Shown piece by piece: positions 1 to 6,814 of a DNA stretch of 7,709 nucleotides (position 1 is the first letter of the stretch; the number at the start of each line of letters is the position of its first letter). This stretch comes from Actinomycetota bacterium (GTDB lineage Bacteria; Actinomycetota; Actinomycetes; S36-B12; CAIYMF01), in the NCBI GenBank assembly GCA_009699025.1, contig WLOZ01000075.1:1-7709 (forward strand), written 5' to 3'. The notes under the pieces are model-generated. The model was not told where the DNA came from. It was given only the letters and a program-made list of their open reading frames with translations, and ran no database searches. Made by a program: the position numbers and the translations under genes.

Positions 1-250
1 GCAGGCACAGTTCACCGAGAGGTACTTCGACGCCGTACCCGGCGTGTGGGCGGGGCGCACGAGCGAGGTCGCCCAGTCGATCGTGCAGGGCCTCTACCCG
101 GCGCTACTGGTCGATGCCGCCACGGTTGAGCGCACCGAGCGATTCCTCGACGAGAACCCCAGCCTCTCCTTCGGCGCGCGGCGTCTGGTGGCCGAGGGCG
201 CCGACGGCGTCAGCCGCGCACTGCGGGCGCGCCTGGCCGACGAGGACTAA
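1..250 (+). CDS. pepN: Aminopeptidase N, C-terminal fragment (partial, 5' end outside window)
   Basis: This is the last 82 codons of a gene that enters from the left. The reading frame starts at base 2 and ends at TAA 248-250. The visible protein is helical and charged. It contains FTERYFDAVPGVWAGRTSE, then a helix with QGLYPALLVD, and ends in SRALRARLADED. This matches the end of the ERAP1-like C-terminal helical domain of actinobacterial M1 aminopeptidases, where an 'ERYF..(L/V)P..W..R' stretch and a terminal 'RALRAR' helix are usual. The family is a cytosolic zinc aminopeptidase that removes N-terminal residues from peptides. Its catalytic HExxH region lies outside the window, so activity cannot be judged here. 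The gene converges on the DUF5130 gene with 18 nt between the stop codons. In mycobacteria pepN also lies beside a gene of that family (from memory), which supports the call. A GTG at 44 is internal and not a start. Confidence 0.85.
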   Translation, partial: QAQFTERYFDAVPGVWAGRTSEVAQSIVQGLYPALLVDAATVERTERFLDENPSLSFGARRLVAEGADGVSRALRARLADED

Positions 251-289
251 CTGCGGCTGGTCGTGCAACTACGGCTGGTCGGTGTGCAG
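251..289. repeat. Imperfect tandem repeat across the pepN/DUF5130 convergent junction
   Basis: Two adjacent copies lie between the stop of pepN and the last codons of the DUF5130 gene: 251-268 (18 nt) and 269-289 (21 nt). They share CTGCGGCTGGTCG versus CTACGGCTGGTCG, followed by a TGCA-containing end, and differ by a 3-nt insertion and single substitutions. Read on the minus strand, the copy inside the gene encodes L-H-T-D-Q-P-stop and the copy beyond the stop would encode L-H-D-Q-P-Q. This looks like a small local duplication. No GC hairpin followed by a T-run is visible, so I do not call a terminator here. Confidence 0.6.
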
Positions 290-658
290 TGCTTGGGGGT
301 GCCGCGCCTGGTCGCCCAGGGTGGTGAGTCCGTGACAGATACCCCCCACGAGGTCGCCACCCGAGAGCGACGAGATCATCGCCAGGGCCGCGAGGGCGCA
401 CGCGCGGTCGTCGACCCAGCGACGGGCCTTCGCGCCGGTAACGATTTCGGTGGAGCGGGCCCCCGGGTCGACCGCGACCAGCACGGCATCGTCGGCGGCC
501 TCGCCCAACTCGGCGTGCAGAGCGAGCGCGGTGTCGCGCCCCTGCTCGAGGGCACCCACGTACACGCTGAAGTCGACGCCGCAGCGGGCACGCTCGCGCG
601 CCACCGTGACCTCGATGCGCTCGACGTCGTCGGTGGTCAGTGAGTCACCAGCGAGCAC
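269..658 (-). CDS. DUF5130 family protein (TPM-like fold suspected), 129 aa
   Basis: I recognise this as the actinobacterial DUF5130 family from the core pattern. About residues 13-32 form a helix (VERIEVTVARERARCGVDFS) leading into FSVYVG. A strand with AVLVAVDPGARSTEIVTGAKARR follows, then DDRACALAALAM and the end motif GDLVGGICHGLTTLGD. The family is small and of unknown biochemical role; a resemblance to TPM-domain proteins is my recollection of fold similarity, not visible here. No signal peptide or membrane segment is present, so it is probably cytoplasmic. The GTG start at 658 is chosen because a strong ribosome binding site, GAGGAGG at 670-664, precedes it by 5 nt. The start lies 14 nt inside the end of the upstream membrane-protein gene, so translation of the two is likely coupled. 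It is the last gene of the minus-strand cluster. The stop (TAG, 271-269) lies within a small tandem repeat. Confidence 0.75.
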   Translation of the reverse strand: MLAGDSLTTDDVERIEVTVARERARCGVDFSVYVGALEQGRDTALALHAELGEAADDAVLVAVDPGARSTEIVTGAKARRWVDDRACALAALAMISSLSGGDLVGGICHGLTTLGDQARHPQALHTDQP

Positions 659-926
659 TTGCGCCTCCTCGGTCGTCGGGTGTGTCGGACAGGCTCAGTT
701 CGCCCGAGCCCGCGATGGCCACGCGACCCGCGGCAGCAAGTTCGCGCGGGGCTCCCACCCAGAGCGGCTCGCCCACCCAGGGCTCGCCCGGACGGAACGA
801 ACTGCGCCGCAGCCACTGGGGCAGCGCCCACAGGAACCAGATCACGGCGATGACCGCGGCAGGCAGCAGCATGAATCGCACCAGCCAGTCGGCGGTGGAG
901 AGGGCGGTGGTCGTGGTTTCCATCAC
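645..926 (-). CDS. Small single-pass membrane protein of unknown function, 93 aa
   Basis: I do not recognise a named family. The protein has a short polar N-terminus (METTTTALSTAD). It then has one long hydrophobic stretch at about residues 14-37 (WLVRFMLLPAAVIAVIWFLW and following), followed by a basic LRRSSFR. The positive charge after the segment suggests an outside N-terminus and a cytoplasmic tail, by the positive-inside rule. The tail of about 50 residues is Gly/Pro/Trp-rich with a repeated pattern, GEPWVGEPLWVGAP, and ends in polar residues. The start could be GTG 926, with AGGG 7 nt upstream, or ATG 923; both give nearly the same protein. It begins 9 nt after the malQ stop and its end overlaps the DUF5130 start by 14 nt, so it is expressed within that operon. 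A membrane partner or anchor for the DUF5130 protein is a guess from this arrangement. Codon bias like its neighbours and the compact fit argue that it is real. Confidence 0.7.
   Translation of the reverse strand: MMETTTTALSTADWLVRFMLLPAAVIAVIWFLWALPQWLRRSSFRPGEPWVGEPLWVGAPRELAAAGRVAIAGSGELSLSDTPDDRGGASARW
664..670 (-). promoter_or_regulatory. Ribosome binding site of the DUF5130 gene, inside the upstream gene
   Basis: On the minus strand GAGGAGG stands 5 nt before the GTG at 658. It lies within the last coding codons of the overlapping membrane-protein gene. It is the clearest Shine-Dalgarno site in the window and fixes the DUF5130 start. Confidence 0.75.
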
Positions 927-935
927 CTCGTCACC

Positions 936-3083
936 CTACCGACGCACCGCGTCGATGATCCGGGCAACCCGTGCCCGCAGCAGGGGGTCGCTGCGGAGGT
1001 CGTCGATCTGCACCGGCCGGCCCGAGCGGTCACGCAGCGGAATCCGCCAGTTCGGGTGCTCCTGGTCGGTACCCGGCTGATTCTGCGGCACGACGTCGCC
1101 CACGAGGTCGACCAGAGCCACGCCCTGCAGCAGCGACGGCGACAGCGCCAGGCAGCGGTGGAGCGCCACGACCATGGCGTCGACGTCATTGATGCCGTTG
1201 AGGACCCCTGGTTCAAGCAGCCCCCGCGCCACCAGCAGGTCGCGCCACTCGGCGATCTCGGCGTCGTGCGCAGCACGCTCTTCCTCAACCGGCCTGCTCA
1301 GCAGACCGAGTCGTTCACGCAGGTCGACGTGCACGCCCTCGATGTAGCCGGCGGTTGGCGGAAGATCGTGCACCGACACCGACGACAGGCAGGCCGAGCG
1401 CCACTCCTTGGGCTCGATAATCGACCCGTCGGGCCGACGCTCAAACCACAGGATGGACGTTCCGAGCACCCCGCGCGAGGCGAGAAACTCCTGCACCCAC
1501 GGCTCAACCGTTCCGAGGTCTTCGCCGATCACGAGTGCGCCCGCGCGCTGCGCCTCGAGGCAGAGGATGCCGACCAGCGCCTCGTGGTCGTAGGTGACGT
1601 AGGTGCCCTCGTAGGGAGGTCGGCCCGCCGGAATCCACCACAGCCGGAACAAACCCAGCATGTGGTCGACGCGGATGCCCCCGGCGTGCCTGAGGATCGT
1701 GCGCAGCATGTCTCGGAAGGGTACGAACCCCGCGTCAGCGAGGGCCCACGGATGCCACGGCGGCTGCGACCAGTTCTGACCCACCTGGTTGTACATATCG
1801 GGCGGGCAGCCCACCTCGATGCCCTGTGCGAGCACGTCCTGCAAGGCCCACGCGTCGGCGCCCTCGGGGTGCACACCCACCGCGAGGTCGTGGATGACCC
1901 CCAGGGGCATTCCTGCCTCCTCGAGCGCTCGTTTCGCCTCCGACAGTTGCTGGTCGACCAACCACTGCAGCCAGATGTGGAATTCCACCCGGTCAGAGAG
2001 CCGCGTCGCTGCCTCGGCCACGGCGACGCCGCCCGGGTGTCGCAATTCCTCGGGCCACTCACCGTCGCCGAAGCCGTTCTCCTCGACCAGCGCGCACCAC
2101 ACAGCGAAGTCGGTCAGGCCGGGGCCCTCGTGGGCGCGATACGCCGCGAATTCAGCCTCGCGCTCAGTGGTACGCGACACCCTGCGGATCAACTCGAGGG
2201 CGGCACGCTTGGCCTCCCACGCGGCGTCGCGGTCGAGCAGCGCCGGGTCGGTGTCGAGCGCGCGCAGCGGAAGAGCCAGCGCCTCGACGGCCTCCTCGTC
2301 GACGCGCGCGAGGTCATCGAACTCAGGGATGTCCTCGACCCGCAGGTACCAGGGGGCGAAGAAGCGCCGCGCGACGGGAAGATAGGGCGAGGGCGCCATC
2401 GGGGTGAGTGGCGACGAGGCGTGCAGCGGATTGACGAGCAGGAAGGCCGCCCCCTGCTCGAGTGCCGCCCAGCTGCCGAGATCGGCAAGGTCGGCGAGGT
2501 CGCCCACGCCCCACGAGCCCGACGACCGCACCGAGTACAGCTGTGCCATCAGGCCCCAGACCGGGTGCTCGGCGAGCGCTGTGGGCAGCGTCAGGCTCTG
2601 GGGGACGACGATGAGCGAGCAGACGCCGAACACCGAGCCGTCGGAGTCGAGCGCCTCGATGCGGTGGTAGCCCGTTGGCAGGTGGTCGGGAACCTCGAAT
2701 GCCGCCTCGCCAACCAGTACCCCGTCGACCTCGACGGGGGCCACGTCGTGTGTCAGCTGCTGCACTACGAAGCGGAACCCGTCTTCCAGCTCGACCTCGA
2801 GGGTGAGGGGCCAGCCGTGTTGCACATGGGCCCACACCCGGCCCGAAGCTCCCTCGCGCGCCATGAATACCGGCGGTAAAGCCCGGCGCCAGTCGCGCAG
2901 TCGGAGCTCGTCCCAGGCGGTCGCCCTAGCCTCGTCCGTCGACGCGTCGACGCCCAGCGCAGCGAGCACATCGAGCACGCTCTCGGCCGATACCTCGCGG
3001 AGCTGGCCCCCCTGATCGACGTAGTCAACCGCCACGCCGAGGGTACGGGCGAGGTCGGCGAGTTCGGGAGGAACGGAGGTCAT
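936..3083 (-). CDS. malQ: 4-alpha-glucanotransferase (amylomaltase, GH77), 715 aa
   Basis: MalQ is a cytoplasmic enzyme that cuts an alpha-1,4-glucan and moves the released segment to another glucan or to glucose, in maltodextrin and glycogen metabolism. The first ~160 residues form the N-terminal beta-rich extension typical of the long bacterial and actinobacterial type. The GH77 barrel follows, with WGVGDLADL at 191-199, NPLHA at 218-222 and the SPYLPVARR loop at 232-240. The three catalytic acids are visible: the nucleophile D473 in GGIRVDHMLG, the acid/base E521 in VIGEDLGTV, and D573 in SVHDLPPTAGY. Their spacing (48 and 52 residues) is close to the known family spacing. Length is in the usual 690-725 range and there is no sign of damage. 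The ATG at 3083 is supported by GGTGAG at 3095-3090, 6 nt upstream, which overlaps the stop region of the amidase gene. Only 7 nt separate the two genes, so it is probably transcribed from the amidase promoter. No other maltose or glycogen genes are in the window. Confidence 0.95.
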   Translation of the reverse strand: MTSVPPELADLARTLGVAVDYVDQGGQLREVSAESVLDVLAALGVDASTDEARATAWDELRLRDWRRALPPVFMAREGASGRVWAHVQHGWPLTLEVELEDGFRFVVQQLTHDVAPVEVDGVLVGEAAFEVPDHLPTGYHRIEALDSDGSVFGVCSLIVVPQSLTLPTALAEHPVWGLMAQLYSVRSSGSWGVGDLADLADLGSWAALEQGAAFLLVNPLHASSPLTPMAPSPYLPVARRFFAPWYLRVEDIPEFDDLARVDEEAVEALALPLRALDTDPALLDRDAAWEAKRAALELIRRVSRTTEREAEFAAYRAHEGPGLTDFAVWCALVEENGFGDGEWPEELRHPGGVAVAEAATRLSDRVEFHIWLQWLVDQQLSEAKRALEEAGMPLGVIHDLAVGVHPEGADAWALQDVLAQGIEVGCPPDMYNQVGQNWSQPPWHPWALADAGFVPFRDMLRTILRHAGGIRVDHMLGLFRLWWIPAGRPPYEGTYVTYDHEALVGILCLEAQRAGALVIGEDLGTVEPWVQEFLASRGVLGTSILWFERRPDGSIIEPKEWRSACLSSVSVHDLPPTAGYIEGVHVDLRERLGLLSRPVEEERAAHDAEIAEWRDLLVARGLLEPGVLNGINDVDAMVVALHRCLALSPSLLQGVALVDLVGDVVPQNQPGTDQEHPNWRIPLRDRSGRPVQIDDLRSDPLLRARVARIIDAVRR

Positions 3084-3089
3084 CGGATG

Positions 3090-3095
3090 CTCACC
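3090..3095 (-). promoter_or_regulatory. Ribosome binding site of malQ, overlapping the amidase stop
   Basis: GGTGAG on the minus strand stands 6 nt before the malQ ATG and includes the amidase TGA stop codon (3093-3091). Ribosomes finishing the amidase would end on this site, which favours coupled translation. The match to the consensus is only moderate. Confidence 0.5.
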
Positions 3096-4515
3096 ACATC
3101 GCCGGGCGTCGGTGGGCCCAGGGTTCGGCCCGCTCGAGCTGCGCGGCGAGGGCGATCAGCGTCGCCTCATCGCCCTGCCGGCCCACCAGCTGCACCCCGA
3201 TGGGCAGCCCGTTCACGTTCCAGTGCAGCGGAATCGACACCGCAGGTTGGCCTGTCATGTTGTACGCCGCGGTGAAGGGGGTGAACCGCTTCTGCGCCTC
3301 GAAGTCGGCCGCGGGGTCGCCGTCGTCGCGCAGGCCGCCCACCGGCACGGGCGGCTGGGCGAGGGTGGGCGTCAGCACCGCGTCGAGGTGGGCGGTGGCG
3401 CTGACGGCCGCCCGGGCGATGAGCCGCAACATCGACACCGCGCCCGCGAGTTCGATGCCGGAGACCCTAGTTCCACGCTCGCGCAGCCAGCGGGTGAGCG
3501 GCTGCAGTCTGGCTTCATCGGCAGGCATCACGGGGGTGAGCAGCGCGAGCACCGACCAGAGGGTTTCGAAGTGCACCACCACGTCGGGCGTGAACGGTGG
3601 GGCGACTTCTTCGACAGTGTGACCCAGTGACTCGAGCAGTGTGCTCGCGTGGTCGCACGCGGCCACGCAGTCGGGGTGAACGTCACTGTGAGCCACCGGA
3701 GGCGTGAGGTAGCGGCCGATGCGCAGGCGGCCCGGCTCTCGGCTTGCGTGAGCCAGGAACGTCTCGCCAGTAGGCAGCGGAGCCGCGGAGTAGGGGTCAC
3801 CTGGAAATGAACCGCACATCGCGTCGAGCAGAGCCGCGGCGTCGCCCACCGTTCGGGCGAGGGGTCCGCTGGTGACGAGGTCGCCCACCGGATCGCGCAG
3901 CGGGCCGTTGCTGATGCGCCCGCGCGACGGCTTGATGCCGACGAGCCCACACACGCTGGCCGGGATGCGAATCGAGCCGCCGCCGTCGGAACCGTGGGCG
4001 ACGGGCGCGAGCCCCGCCGATACCGCGGCCGCGGCGCCGCCGCTTGAGCCACCTGCCGAGTGCGCGAGGTCCCACGGGTTGCGGGCCGACGGCGCGACAG
4101 CGTTCTCGGTGTAGCACGGAAGCCCGAACTCGGGGGTGTTGGTCTTCCCGGTGATGACGACGTTCGACTGCTTCAGCCGCGCCACCACGTTGTCGTCGCT
4201 CAGGGGAACGATGTCGTAGGCGAGTGAGCCGAGGGTGCAGCGGACTCCGGCCACGAAGGTGAGGTCCTTCACAGGAACCACCACCCCGTGAAGCGCCGGA
4301 AGGTCTGCTAAATCAGTGGCGTCGAGCACGGCACGCTCGGCAGCGCGGGCCTGCTCGAGGGCGAGCTCCGGGGTGAGGGTGATGAAGGCTCCCACCTCAT
4401 CGCTGAGCCGCTCCGAACGCGCGAGGTAGTGCTGGGCGAGCTCGACGGGCGACACCTCGCGTGCACGGATGGCCGCGGCCTGCTCGAGTGCGGTGAGGTC
4501 GTGGAGATCGGCCAT
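3091..4515 (-). CDS. Amidase signature family hydrolase, 474 aa, substrate unknown
   Basis: Amidase signature enzymes hydrolyse amide bonds with a Ser-cisSer-Lys triad. All three are visible: K83 in VVPVKDLTF, cis-Ser S157 in AGGSSGGAAAA, and nucleophile S181 in GSDGGGSIRIPASVCGLVG, followed by GIKPSRGR. The spacings (74 and 24 residues) match those of well-studied family members. TGKTNTPEFG at 122-131 and YNMTGQPAVSIPLHW near the C-terminus are also family hallmarks. It is unlikely to be GatA of the tRNA amidotransferase because no gatB or gatC lies nearby and it looks like the stand-alone catabolic type. No signal peptide is seen, so it is cytoplasmic; the substrate cannot be told from sequence. 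It is the first gene of the minus-strand cluster. No good Shine-Dalgarno site precedes the ATG at 4515. Instead a TAGGGT -10 element sits 7 nt before it, suggesting a leaderless mRNA. Confidence 0.93.
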   Translation of the reverse strand: MADLHDLTALEQAAAIRAREVSPVELAQHYLARSERLSDEVGAFITLTPELALEQARAAERAVLDATDLADLPALHGVVVPVKDLTFVAGVRCTLGSLAYDIVPLSDDNVVARLKQSNVVITGKTNTPEFGLPCYTENAVAPSARNPWDLAHSAGGSSGGAAAAVSAGLAPVAHGSDGGGSIRIPASVCGLVGIKPSRGRISNGPLRDPVGDLVTSGPLARTVGDAAALLDAMCGSFPGDPYSAAPLPTGETFLAHASREPGRLRIGRYLTPPVAHSDVHPDCVAACDHASTLLESLGHTVEEVAPPFTPDVVVHFETLWSVLALLTPVMPADEARLQPLTRWLRERGTRVSGIELAGAVSMLRLIARAAVSATAHLDAVLTPTLAQPPVPVGGLRDDGDPAADFEAQKRFTPFTAAYNMTGQPAVSIPLHWNVNGLPIGVQLVGRQGDEATLIALAAQLERAEPWAHRRPAMW

Positions 4516-4522
4516 GCGTGCG

Positions 4523-4528
4523 ACCCTA
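4523..4528 (-). promoter_or_regulatory. Putative -10 element (TAGGGT) for a leaderless amidase-malQ transcript
   Basis: Read on the minus strand, TAGGGT lies 7 nt before the amidase ATG (4515). This fits the actinobacterial TAnnnT -10 pattern with transcription starting on the start codon itself. It is part of the 9-mer CTAGGGTCG that is also found before the divergent gene. I see no convincing -35 hexamer at 16-18 nt spacing. Confidence 0.55.
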
Positions 4529-4580
4529 GCGGGAGGGGTCGCAGTCAGGTGAGTCGTTACTCGAGACTGGCGCCCTCACC

Positions 4581-4655
4581 CCATTCCGCTCATCGATACG
4601 AAAGCGTCAATCCCGCCTGCCCGGTGTGACGCTTTCGTATGGATGAGCGGGGTGG
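4581..4655. repeat. Long near-perfect inverted repeat (29-nt arms, 17-nt spacer) in the divergent intergenic region
   Basis: The left arm is 4581-4609 and the right arm 4627-4655, with spacer 4610-4626. The inner 14 bases pair without error (ATACGAAAGCGTCA against TGACGCTTTCGTAT), as do the blocks around CCGCTCATC / GATGAGCGG. Only three of 29 positions differ. Two of these (4584/4652 and 4585/4651) would be U-G wobbles in a plus-strand RNA, and one (4595/4641) is a G-G mismatch. The element lies almost centred between the two start codons (4515 and 4712) and leaves both core promoters free. Both flanking genes point away from it, so it is not an ordinary terminator for either. It could be a regulator binding site, a dispersed palindromic repeat, a small non-autonomous mobile element, or an RNA hairpin from an unseen transcript. 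The sequence alone does not decide. Confidence 0.9.
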
Positions 4656-4699
4656 GATGGTCGGGACCGGCATTCGTCACGGCTGGCGCCTCGCTGCTC

Positions 4700-4705
4700 T
4701 AGGGT
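4700..4705 (+). promoter_or_regulatory. Putative -10 element (TAGGGT) for a leaderless prolyl oligopeptidase-mscS transcript
   Basis: TAGGGT ends 6 nt before the GTG start at 4712, the spacing expected if transcription begins at the G of the start codon. It lies in CTAGGGTCG, identical to the element before the divergent amidase gene. No Shine-Dalgarno-like AGGAGG is present between it and the GTG. A clear -35 box is not visible. Confidence 0.55.
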
Positions 4706-4711
4706 CGTGGC

Positions 4712-6814
4712 GTGACCTCATCGAAGCCGAACTATCCCACCGCGCCGCGCGACAACATCGTCGAGAACCTGCACGGCCACGCGGTGGCCGATCCCTACCG
4801 CTGGCTCGAGGACGCGACCAGCGAGGCCACCGGCGAGTGGTCGACTCAGCAGGCCGCCCTCCTCGCCGAGGCGACGGCCAACTGGACGACGCGCGACCAC
4901 TGGGCCTCGAGGCTGGCCGACCTGCTCGGTGCCGGTGGAGTGTCGGCGCCGGCCTGGCGCGGCGGTCGACAGTTCTTCATGCGTCGCGAGGGCACTCAGG
5001 AGCACGCACTCCTGATGAGCGTTGACGCCGAGGGCGACGAGACCACGCTGATCGACCCGATGGCCCTCGACCCCAGCGGGCTCAGCACCCTCGATGCGTG
5101 GCAGCCGAGTAAGGAGGGCGCCCTGCTCGCCTACCAGATGTCCGAGGGCGGCAGCGAGGAATCGGTGCTGCGCGTGATGAATGTCGCCACCGGCGAAATC
5201 GTCGATGGCCCGATCGACCGGGCCCGCTACTCTCCGGTGGCCTGGCTGCCGGGCGCCCAGCGCTACTACTACGTGCGCCGCCTCTCCCCCGATCTGGTCC
5301 CCGAGGGCGAGGAACAGTTCCATCGTCGCGTGTACCTGCACACACTGGGCACCCACCCTGACGACGACGTCGAGGTATTCGGTGGGGGGCTCACACCCAC
5401 CAACTACTACGGGGTCAGCGTGAGCCGCGACGGCCGCTGGCTGCAGATCAGCGCGTCCGAGGGCACCGCTCCCCGCAACGATCTCTGGATCGCCGACCTG
5501 TCGGCCTGCTCCCCCGACGCGCCCACGCTGGTCGAGGTGCAGGTGGGGGTCGACGCCCAAACCTCGATGCATGTCGGAAACGACGGCCGGCTCTACGTGA
5601 TGACCGACCTCGACGCCTCGCGCGGCCGGCTCGCTGTGGGCGACCCCCTGCGGCCCCAGCCCGAGTTCTGGACCGACCTCGTGCCGCAGGACGACGTGGC
5701 TGTCATCGAAGACTTCGCGATCCTCGACGGAGCCGAGATGGCGACGGCCCAACTCGTGGTGCTGCACACCCGGCACGCCATCTCAGAGCTCGCGGTGCAC
5801 GACCTCGCCACCGGTGAGCGGCTGTCGTCGGTCGACCTGCCAGGGCTCGGCAGCGTGGGCGGCATCAGCGAGCGACCCGAAAGCGGGCATGAGGCGTGGT
5901 TCGGCTACACCGACCACACCACGGTGTCGCGGGTGATGCGCTACGACGGCCGCACGGGCGAGGTGTCGCTGTGGGCCGAGGCTCCCGGGACCGTCGAGGT
6001 GCCCACGGTGTTCACCAGCCAGGTCGAGTATGAGTCGAAGGACGGCACCACCGTGCGCATGATCATCGTGGCGCCCGTTGCGGCGCCCGACCGGCCACGC
6101 CCCACGATCCTCTACGGCTACGGCGGCTTCGGCGTGCCCCTCACCCCCGGATACTCGGCCACGGTGCTGTCGTGGGTCGAGGCTGGCGGAGTGTACGTGG
6201 TGGCCAACCTGCGCGGTGGCTCAGAAGAGGGCGAGCAGTGGCACCGCGACGGCATGCTGGCCACCAAGCAAAACGTGTACGACGACTTCATCGCCGCCGG
6301 CGAGCGACTGATCGCCGATGGCTGGTGCACCCCGGCAACCCTGTCGATCAACGGCGGCTCCAACGGCGGACTTCTCGTGGGCGCGGTGATGACCCAGCGA
6401 CCTGACCTGTTCAATGCGGTGGTGTGCAGCGCACCACTTCTCGACATGGTGCGCTACGAGAAGTTCGGCCTCGGCGCCACCTGGAATGTTGAGTACGGTT
6501 CGGCCGACGACCCAGAAGACTTCGGCTGGCTCTGGTCGTACTCGCCCTACCACCGCGTGGCCGACGGCACCGACTACCCGGCCACCCTGTTCACCGTGTT
6601 CGACGGCGACAGCCGCGTCGACCCGCTGCACGCGCGCAAGATGTGCGCCGCGCTGCAGCATGCCACCACCGGCGAACGACCCATCCTGATCAGGGCCGAG
6701 GGCGATGTCGGGCATGGGGCACGCGCATTGAGCCGCACGATCGGCCTCTCGGCCGACGTCCTCGCCTTCACCGCGGCGTGGACCGGCATGGATCTGGCGA
6801 ACGGCGACGCATGA
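4712..6814 (+). CDS. Prolyl oligopeptidase (peptidase family S9A), 700 aa
   Basis: This serine peptidase cuts short peptides after proline. The N-terminus (YPTAPRDNIVENLHGHAVADPYRWLED) is the classic family opening. Residues of about 65-420 form the beta-propeller that limits substrate size. The alpha/beta-hydrolase domain follows. The catalytic triad is S550 (NGGSNGGLL), D633 (FDGDSRVDP) and H668 (GDVGHGAR), with spacing close to that of the porcine enzyme. Y470 in LYGYGGF matches the oxyanion tyrosine. W591 in ATWNVEYG and R635 match the proline-pocket tryptophan and the substrate-binding arginine. These favour true prolyl specificity over oligopeptidase B. No signal peptide is seen, so it is probably cytoplasmic, acting after other peptidases such as the nearby PepN. 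The GTG start at 4712 is chosen because the family motif begins at residue 8 and a -10 element sits directly upstream, implying a leaderless mRNA. Its stop overlaps the mscS start by 4 nt. Confidence 0.95.
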   Translation: MTSSKPNYPTAPRDNIVENLHGHAVADPYRWLEDATSEATGEWSTQQAALLAEATANWTTRDHWASRLADLLGAGGVSAPAWRGGRQFFMRREGTQEHALLMSVDAEGDETTLIDPMALDPSGLSTLDAWQPSKEGALLAYQMSEGGSEESVLRVMNVATGEIVDGPIDRARYSPVAWLPGAQRYYYVRRLSPDLVPEGEEQFHRRVYLHTLGTHPDDDVEVFGGGLTPTNYYGVSVSRDGRWLQISASEGTAPRNDLWIADLSACSPDAPTLVEVQVGVDAQTSMHVGNDGRLYVMTDLDASRGRLAVGDPLRPQPEFWTDLVPQDDVAVIEDFAILDGAEMATAQLVVLHTRHAISELAVHDLATGERLSSVDLPGLGSVGGISERPESGHEAWFGYTDHTTVSRVMRYDGRTGEVSLWAEAPGTVEVPTVFTSQVEYESKDGTTVRMIIVAPVAAPDRPRPTILYGYGGFGVPLTPGYSATVLSWVEAGGVYVVANLRGGSEEGEQWHRDGMLATKQNVYDDFIAAGERLIADGWCTPATLSINGGSNGGLLVGAVMTQRPDLFNAVVCSAPLLDMVRYEKFGLGATWNVEYGSADDPEDFGWLWSYSPYHRVADGTDYPATLFTVFDGDSRVDPLHARKMCAALQHATTGERPILIRAEGDVGHGARALSRTIGLSADVLAFTAAWTGMDLANGDA

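Noticed and set aside
450..2879. A plus-strand open frame of 809 codons opposite malQ and the two small genes
   Set aside because: It runs across parts of three well-supported minus-strand genes. Its translation is rich in Arg, His, Gln and Val with no recognisable domain. Long antisense frames are expected where third positions are strongly G/C.
4551..4562. A small GAGT-CGTT-ACTC inverted repeat upstream of the amidase promoter
   Set aside because: A 4-bp stem with a 4-nt loop is expected by chance in a sequence of this length, and it is not placed exactly on a recognisable -35 element.
4581..4655. Reading the intergenic palindrome as a rho-independent terminator
   Set aside because: Neighbouring genes on both sides point away from it, no T-run follows either arm, and no transcript is known to end there.
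4718..5776. A minus-strand open frame of 352 codons opposite the prolyl oligopeptidase
   Set aside because: It is fully covered by a gene with a complete catalytic triad. The translation is His/Gly/Val-rich and low in complexity, typical of an antisense shadow.
6643..6810. An upstream in-frame start for the MscS gene that would add 56 residues
   Set aside because: The added part is Arg/His-rich, overlaps the conserved His region of the peptidase in another frame, and does not resemble MscS. The ATGA overlap at 6811 is the natural start.
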